DNA of 64,000 bases. Source: Dickeya undicola. Its GTDB lineage: Bacteria > Pseudomonadota > Gammaproteobacteria > Enterobacterales > Enterobacteriaceae. A program made the position numbers and the translations under genes. The DNA lies in assembly GCF_000784735.1 (NCBI RefSeq), contig NZ_JSYG01000032.1, positions 124,001 to 188,000 on the forward strand, given 5' to 3'. Below, one piece after another: positions 57,307 to 64,000 of the stretch. Below the pieces are notes generated by a model, which saw only the letters and a list, made by a program, of their open reading frames with translations, was not told the origin of the DNA and searched no databases. How positions within the stretch are numbered: position 1 is the stretch's first letter; the number at the start of each line of letters is the position of its first letter.

Positions 57307-59097
57307 TCATGGTGCCTGCGATATCAGGTTGGAAGAATCGTGCGGTTGCGAAAAGGCTAACTCTCGGCTTGCCTGCTGTAACTGGTACATCTGGTAATAA
57401 CGCCCTTCGTTCGTCAGCAACTGTTCGTGAGTTCCCTGCTCTACCGTTTTACCATGGTGCAGTACCAGAATGTTGTCCGCCTCGACAATGGTTGACAGGC
57501 GATGCGCGATCACCACCAGCGTGGTATGAGATCGAACCAACCGCAATGCCCGCTGGATAGCCTGCTCGGTGCCGGAATCGATATTGGCGGTCGCTTCATC
57601 CAGAATCAGAATTCTGGGAGCAGCCACCAGTACCCTGGCCAACGCCAGCAGCTGTTTTTGCCCAACGGACAGGTTGTTCCCTTGCTCACCGATGCGAGTA
57701 TGAATACCTTGCGGCATGTCTCGCACCAGCGTAGCCAGTTGCACCGATTCCAGTACCTGCCAGACGCGTTCCTCACTGATGTCGCGCCCCAGCGTGATAT
57801 TGGCATACATAGAATCCGCCAGTACGACCGGGTCCTGTTGCACCATTGCCACATGCTGACGCAACACCTGATGGGACAACGTCGGCAATGGACGATCATC
57901 CAGACGGATTTCTCCCCTATCCGGCATGTAATAGCCCATTAGTAGACTTGCCAGCGTGCTCTTACCACTGCCGGTATGCCCGACCAATGCGACAAACCCT
58001 CGATCCGGCACGTGTAACTCGATGTCATGCAACACCGGCTTGCCTTTATGGTAAGAAAACGTCACCTGATTGATATCGATACGCCCACTCTCCAGCGCAC
58101 AAATATCGGCCCCATAACGCTGGCGGGCACCGTCCATCAGTTCAAAAATACGTTCTCCCGCAACAACAGCCTGTTGCAGCATTGACTGCTGGGTAGTGAG
58201 TTCAATCAGCGGCTCATTCAGACGCCCCAGATAGTTGATAAAGGCATACAGCACCCCAACCCCGGCGCCGATGGAGCTGAACCCAAACTGCAACAACAGA
58301 CCACACATCACCAACGCCGAAAACAAACTCAACAGCGGGCGCAGCAGGAAGCCGTCCAGCCGTAGCGTCTGCATTCGCGCATCATAATGTGACCAACTGG
58401 CGTCACTCAGCTTTTTGCCAAAGCGTTTCTGCTGACGGAACTGCTGGATAACGCTCATACCGCTGATGGACTCGTTAAAACCATCGTTGATGTCCGCCAG
58501 ATAACTGCGCATCCGTCGAACAATCGGCGTGCTGTAGCGCTGATAAATCACCATGACAATCGCAACCGCCGGGAAAATGGTCAGCGCCACCAGCGCCATA
58601 CGCCAGTCCAGACTGAACATGGCTATCAGCATCGCCCCAATCAGCGCCGCGCTGCGCAATACGCTGCCCACCACCATCACATACAGATCGCGAACCACTT
58701 CCGTATCGTTGGTCACGCGGGAGATCAATTGCCCAACCGGTTGGGTATCGAACACGGCTAACGGTTGACGCAACGCCGCATCCATCACATCAATACGCAA
58801 CTGTTGTACGACACCAACCGCCACCCGGTTAAACATCAACGCCTGGATATAATGCAATAACGCCGCGATACCCTGCAGCACGATATATCCAGCCGCCAAC
58901 CCGGCTGCCACCATTAGCGGAAATTCACCTTTGCTCACCAGATGGTCAATGAAATAGCTGACCAGTACCGGTCCCGCCACTTCTGCTCCCGCCGCCACCC
59001 ACAGCAACAACACCCCGGCCCCTACCGTTTTTTTCCACGGCAGACCGTAAGCCAGCAACCGTTTCAGCGTCGGCCATAATGCCTGGGAATTACGCAT
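57307..59097 (-). CDS. mdlB: ABC exporter half-transporter MdlB
   Basis: Multidrug-resistance-like ABC exporter subunit, partner of MdlA; the substrate is unknown. The 596-residue product starts [21 protein letters not shown] (E. coli 593 aa). It has six membrane segments, then the nucleotide-binding domain with Walker [11 protein letters not shown]-loop, signature LSVGQ, Walker B LILDEATA and IAHRLST. The ATG at 59097 overlaps the end of mdlA by eight bases. An open reading extending upstream to 59250 lies over mdlA and is not real. Confidence 0.94.
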   Translation of the reverse strand: MRNSQALWPTLKRLLAYGLPWKKTVGAGVLLLWVAAGAEVAGPVLVSYFIDHLVSKGEFPLMVAAGLAAGYIVLQGIAALLHYIQALMFNRVAVGVVQQLRIDVMDAALRQPLAVFDTQPVGQLISRVTNDTEVVRDLYVMVVGSVLRSAALIGAMLIAMFSLDWRMALVALTIFPAVAIVMVIYQRYSTPIVRRMRSYLADINDGFNESISGMSVIQQFRQQKRFGKKLSDASWSHYDARMQTLRLDGFLLRPLLSLFSALVMCGLLLQFGFSSIGAGVGVLYAFINYLGRLNEPLIELTTQQSMLQQAVVAGERIFELMDGARQRYGADICALESGRIDINQVTFSYHKGKPVLHDIELHVPDRGFVALVGHTGSGKSTLASLLMGYYMPDRGEIRLDDRPLPTLSHQVLRQHVAMVQQDPVVLADSMYANITLGRDISEERVWQVLESVQLATLVRDMPQGIHTRIGEQGNNLSVGQKQLLALARVLVAAPRILILDEATANIDSGTEQAIQRALRLVRSHTTLVVIAHRLSTIVEADNILVLHHGKTVEQGTHEQLLTNEGRYYQMYQLQQASRELAFSQPHDSSNLISQAP

Positions 59098-60856
59098 TCG
59101 GTCGCTCCTCATGGGGTGAATCATCCAGCGCGGCTTCCAGTTGCTGATAACGATACATATCGCGATACCACCCCGCCTGCTGCGACAGTTGCCCATGATC
59201 GCCACGTTGCGCCACATGCCCTTGCTGCAACACCAGAATTTCATCGGCATCCGCCAGCGCCGATAAACGATGTGCGCTGATAATGAGCGTTCGCTTCTGT
59301 CCCCATTGACGTAAATTACTCAAAATCTGGTGCTCCGTGCGGCCATCCACCGCTGACAACGCGTCATCCAGCACCAGCACTTCAGCGTCCAGCAACAGCG
59401 CGCGGGCAATAGCAATACGCTGCTTCTGACCGCCGGACAGCATCACCCCCCGCTCGCCGACTTCAGTCTGATACCCCTGCGGTAAGCGGAGAATGTCGTC
59501 ATGCACGTTTGCCAGCCGCGCCGCGTCTTCGATCTGTTGCTGGGAGGCATCAGGGCGTCCCAGTGCAATATTGTTGGCTACCGAGTCGGAAAACAGGAAC
59601 GGCGTCTGGCCAACCACCGCAAAGCGCCCCCGCAACTCATCCAGTCGGATCTGGTTTATTGGCTGTTGCTGATAGCTAATCAGCCCTTGCTCGACATCAA
59701 AATAGCGCAGTAGCAATGCCAGCAATGTACTCTTGCCAGAACCGGTCGGGCCGCAAAGCCCCAGAGTCTTCCCCGGTGCCAGCGTAAAATGGACATCATT
59801 AAGTACCGATGCTGAATGCCCTGGGTAATGGAAGGCCGTGATATCCGCAACCAGCGTCCCTGACTGGGCAGGTAACGCCTGAGAACCATCTACCACTACC
59901 GGTGCCTCAGACAAGAGCTGACGGATACGGCTATAGGCGGCGCTGCCGCGTTCGACAATATTAAACATCCAGGCCAGCGCCAACATCGGCCAAATCATCA
60001 GGCCAAGGTACATCACAAAGCTGGTCAACGACCCCAACGTCATCGAACCATTAATTACCATCCAACTCCCGCCACCTACCGCCAGCAGGTTGGAGAAGGC
60101 CACTGCGATATAAATCGTCGGATCGAAACGCGCATCCACCCGCGCGACTCGCATATTTTTCTGACCGGCATCAGCGGCAACCTGAGCGAAGCTGCCTGAC
60201 TGGTGATCTTCCAAACCAAACGCTTTAATCATACGAATACTGGTGAGGCTTTCCTGAGCATGGTCATTAAGCGAAGAAAATGCCGCCTGCGCGTCTTTGA
60301 AACGCTGATGCAACTGTGTGCCATAACGTTTGATAATTACCGCCATCAACGGCATCGGTGCCAACGCCATTAACGTCAGTTGCCAACTGAGTTGGGTACA
60401 CATCACTACCAGCACGGCACACCCCATCACCAACGAATCCACCAGCGTCAGTACCCCTTCTCCAGCGGCAAAGACAACACGGTCCACATCATTGGTCGCG
60501 CGGGCGATCAAGTCTCCAGTACGATGACGAAGATAAAACGCAGGATGCTGTCGGCTCAGTTGGCGATAGAAATCTTCACGCAACTCAACAGCCAGTTGGT
60601 AAGCAGCACCAAATAGCCAGATACGCCAGAAATAGCGCAACAGATAGGTCAATAACGCAATCAGAAGAATTCCGCCAATCCACCACAGCACCGTAGCGGT
60701 GGCCATTTGACGCTGCGTTACGCCGTCGACAATGATGCCAACCAGTCTGGGCGGCAGCAATTGCAGGATAGCAATCACAATCAATAGGATTACCGCCCCC
60801 AGATAGCGCTTCCATTCACGGCGGAAATACCATCCTAGTTGCACAAAAAGTCTCAC
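59090..60856 (-). CDS. mdlA: ABC exporter half-transporter MdlA
   Basis: Partner of MdlB in a heterodimeric ABC exporter. The 588-residue product has six membrane helices (starting [20 protein letters not shown]). The ATPase domain has Walker [10 protein letters not shown], signature LSGGQKQR, Walker [13 protein letters not shown] and SAHRLSA. The Walker B acidic residue is Asp rather than Glu (DDALS), a feature common in one half of asymmetric exporters. mdlB overlaps its stop; decR lies 77 bases upstream on the same strand. Confidence 0.95.
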   Translation of the reverse strand: MRLFVQLGWYFRREWKRYLGAVILLIVIAILQLLPPRLVGIIVDGVTQRQMATATVLWWIGGILLIALLTYLLRYFWRIWLFGAAYQLAVELREDFYRQLSRQHPAFYLRHRTGDLIARATNDVDRVVFAAGEGVLTLVDSLVMGCAVLVVMCTQLSWQLTLMALAPMPLMAVIIKRYGTQLHQRFKDAQAAFSSLNDHAQESLTSIRMIKAFGLEDHQSGSFAQVAADAGQKNMRVARVDARFDPTIYIAVAFSNLLAVGGGSWMVINGSMTLGSLTSFVMYLGLMIWPMLALAWMFNIVERGSAAYSRIRQLLSEAPVVVDGSQALPAQSGTLVADITAFHYPGHSASVLNDVHFTLAPGKTLGLCGPTGSGKSTLLALLLRYFDVEQGLISYQQQPINQIRLDELRGRFAVVGQTPFLFSDSVANNIALGRPDASQQQIEDAARLANVHDDILRLPQGYQTEVGERGVMLSGGQKQRIAIARALLLDAEVLVLDDALSAVDGRTEHQILSNLRQWGQKRTLIISAHRLSALADADEILVLQQGHVAQRGDHGQLSQQAGWYRDMYRYQQLEAALDDSPHEERPNA

Positions 60857-60933
60857 GCGATTTCAGTCCATTAGCTACAGAATTATGATGCGGAAAACAG
60901 ATCATTATACATAAAGTGTATGGCGAATAAATT

Positions 60934-61395
60934 TTATACCTGAAGAGGCAACGCTGTTGTCTGTTTCATGCACTCCATAGCGAAACTGGATGTTACATCG
61001 ACCAATCCTGGTATGCCATTGACCAACCGTTTGTAAAAAGCGTCATAGCTTTTCATATCCGCGACCTGCACTTGCATCAGATAATCGTATTCGCCCGCCA
61101 TACGGTAAAACGCCAGTACCTCGGGCATATCAGAGACAAAATGGGAAAACTCCTGATACCAGGCGCTGTTGTGCTGCTGGGTTTTCAACAGCACAAACGC
61201 CGTCAACCCCAACCCCAGCTTTTCATTGTCCAGCAACGCGACGCGGGACTTGATGTACCCTTCGTCTTCCAGTCGCTTTAGTCGTTTCCAGCACGGGGTA
61301 GACGTCAGATTCACCGCCTCAGCCAGCGCCTGTAACGACAGAGTACAATCCTGCTGCAGCAATGACAGCAACATACGATCGGTTTTATCCAGCAT
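60934..61395 (-). CDS. decR: Lrp/AsnC-family regulator DecR (YbaO)
   Basis: Cysteine-responsive activator of a cysteine-detoxifying operon in E. coli. The 153-residue product has an N-terminal helix-turn-helix ([30 protein letters not shown]) and a C-terminal RAM ligand domain ([22 protein letters not shown]). It is divergent from a cysteine desulfhydrase-like gene, which it probably controls; Pantoea has a comparable pair. Confidence 0.93.
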   Translation of the reverse strand: MLDKTDRMLLSLLQQDCTLSLQALAEAVNLTSTPCWKRLKRLEDEGYIKSRVALLDNEKLGLGLTAFVLLKTQQHNSAWYQEFSHFVSDMPEVLAFYRMAGEYDYLMQVQVADMKSYDAFYKRLVNGIPGLVDVTSSFAMECMKQTTALPLQV

Positions 61396-61572
61396 GGCGA
61401 TATAAAAGAGAAAATTTTTCTCTCATTAGCCCTTTTTACAAACAAAAAGGCAATCTTTTTTTCTGCAAAAACCGATACGCTAAATCCTATCCTCGCCATT
61501 GTACGTACGCGTTGAGTCAGATGGCGGAGCAGGCTTTGAAAACATAACTCTTATTCAGCAGGACAACATCAC

Positions 61573-62625
61573 ATGACCAACACCTGGGTACGCGACGCCG
61601 TCAGCGCGATTGAGGCCGATTTTCAACGCTCGGCAGACACTCACCTGATTCGTCTGACCTTGCCGGACTACCCCGGCATCTACTTTTATCTCAAGGATGA
61701 AAGCACGCATCCAAGCGGCAGTCTGAAGCACCGCCTTGCCCGTTCCCTGTTCCTGTACGGTCTGTGTAACGGCTGGATTAATGAAGGCACACCGATTATA
61801 GAAGCGTCGTCCGGCAGTACTGCCGTGTCAGAAGCCTATTTCGCCCGTTTGCTGGGGCTGCCATTCATTGCCGTGATGCCAGCCTGTACAGCGAAACGGA
61901 AAATTGAACAAATCACATTCTATGGCGGGAATTGCCATTTCGTTGAGCAGTCCGGCCAGATTTACGCCGCCTCCGAAGCACTGGCCAAAGAACTGCATGG
62001 CCACTACATGGATCAGTTCACGTATGCCGAGCGCGCCACCGACTGGCGTGGCAATAACAACATTGCAGATAGCATCTATCGGCAAATGGAGCGTGAACCG
62101 TTCCCGGTGCCAGACTATCTGGTGATGAGCGCTGGCACCGGCGGCACGTCCGCCACGCTGGGGCGCTATATCCGATACAAAGGTTTGGATACGCAACTGG
62201 TGGTGGTGGATCCGGAAAACTCGGTGTTCTACGACTGCTATTACCAGCAAGATCGTACACTTACCGGGAAATGCAGCAGCCGTATCGAAGGTATCGGCCG
62301 CCCGCGTGCCGAGCCATCGTTTATTCCCGGCGTTATTGACGACATGATGAAAGTGCCTGATGCCGCCAGCATCGCCACCCTTTACTGGCTGGAACAAATT
62401 CTGGGACGCAAGGTCGGCCCGTCTACCGGTACTAATGTTTGGGGTATGCTGAAACTCGCTGGGCAAATGGTAGCAGAGGGACGCCGCGGTGCGATCGTCA
62501 CACTGCTGTGCGACAGCGGCGAACGTTATCTCGACACCTACTACAATCAGGATTGGGTTCGCACCCAGATTGGCGATATTACCCCTTATCTTCAACAACT
62601 GACTGAAGGATACCGTATTCCCTGA
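61573..62625 (+). CDS. PLP-dependent cysteine desulfhydrase-like protein (cysteine synthase family)
   Basis: The 350-residue product belongs to fold-type II PLP enzymes. The Schiff-base Lys is in [12 protein letters not shown], the substrate loop is [16 protein letters not shown] and the phosphate-binding glycines are in [11 protein letters not shown]. It is not a standard CysK or CysM. The closest described role I know is the inducible cysteine desulfhydrase of Pantoea (CcdA), encoded next to a DecR-type regulator; the divergent decR here supports this. Likely reaction: L-cysteine to pyruvate, ammonia and sulfide. A beta-replacement activity cannot be excluded. It has no signal peptide and is transcribed alone. 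Confidence 0.82.
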   Translation: MTNTWVRDAVSAIEADFQRSADTHLIRLTLPDYPGIYFYLKDESTHPSGSLKHRLARSLFLYGLCNGWINEGTPIIEASSGSTAVSEAYFARLLGLPFIAVMPACTAKRKIEQITFYGGNCHFVEQSGQIYAASEALAKELHGHYMDQFTYAERATDWRGNNNIADSIYRQMEREPFPVPDYLVMSAGTGGTSATLGRYIRYKGLDTQLVVVDPENSVFYDCYYQQDRTLTGKCSSRIEGIGRPRAEPSFIPGVIDDMMKVPDAASIATLYWLEQILGRKVGPSTGTNVWGMLKLAGQMVAEGRRGAIVTLLCDSGERYLDTYYNQDWVRTQIGDITPYLQQLTEGYRIP

Positions 62626-62634
62626 CGGTATCCT
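62607..62634 (+). repeat. Hairpin across the stop codon of the desulfhydrase-like gene
   Basis: A perfect 10-bp stem (AGGATACCGT / ACGGTATCCT) with an 8-base loop includes the TGA stop in its loop/right arm. There is no T-run directly after it, so it may be a message-end stabiliser rather than a terminator. Confidence 0.5.
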
Positions 62635-62753
62635 GGGGTGCCTTGTTCCCCTTACACTGAACTGCGCTTGTATTTTCAGGTACTATGACCGCCAGAGTAG
62701 GTTTTGACGGATAGTGGCCGCCTGGCGGCTCCCATGCATGAGGGGAAATGAGA

Positions 62754-63449
62754 ATGACAAGCGCAGTTGTAGTTTTCAGCGGTGGTCAGGATTCCACCAC
62801 CTGCCTGATACAGGCTCTACAACAGTATGATGAAGTCCATTGCGTCACCTTTGATTACGGGCAACGCCACCGTGCCGAAATCGACGTCGCTGCGGAGCTG
62901 GCACAGACGTTGGGAGCACGGGCGCACAAGGTGCTGAATGTTAGCTTGCTCAACGAACTGGCGGTCAGTAGCCTGACTCGTGACAGTATTCCTGTCCCTG
63001 AATTTGATGCCAATGCCGATGGATTACCCAGTACCTTTGTTCCCGGCCGAAACATTCTTTTTCTGACGCTGGCCTCAATTTACGCCTATCAGGTAGGCGC
63101 AGACACTGTTATCACTGGCGTCTGCGAAACCGACTTTTCGGGCTACCCTGACTGCCGTGACGAATTCGTCAAGGCGTTGAATCAGGCAGTAACGCTAGGT
63201 CTGGCAAGAGACATTCGCTTTGTCACTCCGCTGATGTGGCTCAACAAGGCAGAAACCTGGGCGCTGGCGGACTATTACCAACAGCTTGATACTGTTAAGA
63301 ACCATACACTTACCTGCTATAACGGTATTAAAGGCTCAGGGTGTGGGCAGTGCGCCGCCTGCCACCTGCGAGCAAAAGGGCTAGCGGAATACCAGCATAA
63401 CCCATCGGCCGTGATGGCTTCCCTGAAGCACAAAACCGGTCTGAAATGA
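62754..63449 (+). CDS. queC: 7-cyano-7-deazaguanine synthase QueC
   Basis: Makes preQ0 from carboxy-deazaguanine for queuosine in tRNA. The 231-residue product (same as E. coli) has the PP-loop [13 protein letters not shown], the VTFDYGQRH block, and the zinc cysteines in [21 protein letters not shown]. The ATG at 62754 lies eight bases after GAGGGG. The ATG at 62748 is too close to the ribosome site. A CCGCC/GGCGG stem in the 5' leader (about 62689-62727) is the only structure seen; no known preQ1 riboswitch was recognised. Confidence 0.96.
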   Translation: MTSAVVVFSGGQDSTTCLIQALQQYDEVHCVTFDYGQRHRAEIDVAAELAQTLGARAHKVLNVSLLNELAVSSLTRDSIPVPEFDANADGLPSTFVPGRNILFLTLASIYAYQVGADTVITGVCETDFSGYPDCRDEFVKALNQAVTLGLARDIRFVTPLMWLNKAETWALADYYQQLDTVKNHTLTCYNGIKGSGCGQCAACHLRAKGLAEYQHNPSAVMASLKHKTGLK

Positions 63450-63459
63450 AAATATAGGA

Positions 63460-63556
63460 ACCAGACAAGCCAACGCTTGTCTGGTACTGATCTTCACATT
63501 CAGTTTTCGTTTTCGCGACTGTCGGGGAATTGCGTTTTTGTCCATTTTCCCCGACA
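63460..63556. terminator. Two hairpins between convergent queC and ybaV
   Basis: The first is a perfect 10-bp stem ACCAGACAAG / CTTGTCTGGT (63460-63485), 10 bases after the queC stop. The second is a perfect 10-bp stem TGTCGGGGAA / TTCCCCGACA (63520-63556) with a 17-base T-rich loop, facing ybaV. Neither has a flanking T-run, so function as terminators is probable from position but unproven. Confidence 0.5.
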
Positions 63557-63566
63557 AGAAACCGCT

Positions 63567-63941
63567 CTACAGGCGCAAACGGGACTGGTTACGCTCGATC
63601 AGCGCGCTGCCGATCCCCGGCACCTCCTGCAATTGTTCAATCTGAGTAAACGGCCCATTTTGCTCACGATAAGACACTATCGCCTGTGCCTTTTTCAGTC
63701 CTACCCCATTGAGCGCGGCGGCCAGCTGTTCTGCCGTTGCGGAGTTAATACTCACTTCCTCTTCATCCGTCGCCGAGGTTGTCGCCTTTTCAAGCTTCTG
63801 TTCCGGTGAAGCAGATTTCACCGCAGCAACACTGGCTTTATCCGATGCAGTCACAGCTGGCGCGGCATGAAGCCACGTGGACACCCCAGCAAAACTCATC
63901 CCCACAATCAGACATAACGCTTTGATTCCTGAATTTTTCAT
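63567..63941 (-). CDS. ybaV: ComEA-like helix-hairpin-helix protein YbaV
   Basis: Small periplasmic DNA-binding protein; ComEA relatives bind incoming DNA, but the enterobacterial role is unclear. The 124-residue product has a signal peptide (MKNSGIKALCLIVGMSFAGV...LHAA) and a low-complexity linker. A tandem helix-hairpin-helix follows (INSATAEQLAAALNGVGLKKAQAIVSYRE and LQEVPGIGSALIERN). In E. coli ppiD is upstream; here the window ends before it. Confidence 0.9.
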   Translation of the reverse strand: MKNSGIKALCLIVGMSFAGVSTWLHAAPAVTASDKASVAAVKSASPEQKLEKATTSATDEEEVSINSATAEQLAAALNGVGLKKAQAIVSYREQNGPFTQIEQLQEVPGIGSALIERNQSRLRL

Positions 63942-64000
63942 GCTGCTTCCTCCTTGTGTTTGACAGCACGCTCACAATGCCCGAGCCTTCAAAACACAGC

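Noticed and set aside
57307..59250. N-terminally extended MdlB starting at 59250
   Set aside because: The extra 51 residues lie over the mdlA end in another frame and are absent from the family; the ATG at 59097 overlaps the mdlA stop as expected.
62640..62753. preQ1 riboswitch before queC
   Set aside because: The leader can form a CCGCC/GGCGG stem, but no preQ1-I or preQ1-II core sequence was found.

Overview
The window is chromosomal DNA of a soft-rot enterobacterium (Pectobacteriaceae), most likely Dickeya. Nearly every protein is a close relative of an Escherichia coli housekeeping protein. In addition there is a secreted family 28 pectin hydrolase (probably PehN) whose start region carries a good KdgR operator, the hallmark of the pectinolytic regulon of Dickeya and Pectobacterium. 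The genus call is inference; no rRNA or tRNA lies in the window.

Left block (1-16980). The start of menD and all of menF (menaquinone) lie on the minus strand. A stretch without a protein gene follows, containing a candidate micF small RNA. Then come the Rcs phosphorelay (rcsD-rcsB facing rcsC), gyrA, ubiG and the class Ia ribonucleotide reductase genes nrdA-nrdB-yfaE. This matches the 50-min region of E. coli, but ompC, atoSC and yfaL are missing, and menF sits where ompC would be expected.

Middle and right blocks (17114-64000). From qmcA onward the order follows the 10-11 min region of E. coli: qmcA-ybbJ, cueR/copA, ybaP-ybaK, ushA/ybaL, hemH, adk, htpG, recR-ybaB-dnaX-apt-ybaN, priC-rsmS, mscK, acrR/acrAB, tomB-hha, ffs, atl, ybaY, tesB, glnK-amtB, mdlAB, decR, queC and ybaV. 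The yfaE/qmcA gap is therefore a synteny junction relative to E. coli. Accessory insertions are pehN, a Cache-domain chemoreceptor, a small secreted protein of unknown function (23.5-28.3 kb), miaE, the rpmE2-rpmJ2 pair and a cysteine desulfhydrase-like gene beside decR. Absent relative to E. coli are fsr, gsk, aes, fadM(ybaW), cof and ybaE.

Regulatory sites are the richest part of the window. They include paired NrdR boxes plus a DnaA box before nrdA, a CueR promoter before copA, a KdgR box at pehN, a sigma-32 promoter at htpG, the dnaX programmed frameshift signal, a near-perfect AcrR operator, a Zur box before the zinc-free L31/L36 paralogues, and a sigma-54 promoter with an NtrC site before glnK-amtB. 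No CRISPR array, prophage, insertion sequence or defence system was seen, and I found no clearly undescribed multi-gene system. The most novel items are the micF candidate without ompC, the catalytic-His replacement in the pectin hydrolase, and the small accessory patch at 26.8-28.3 kb.
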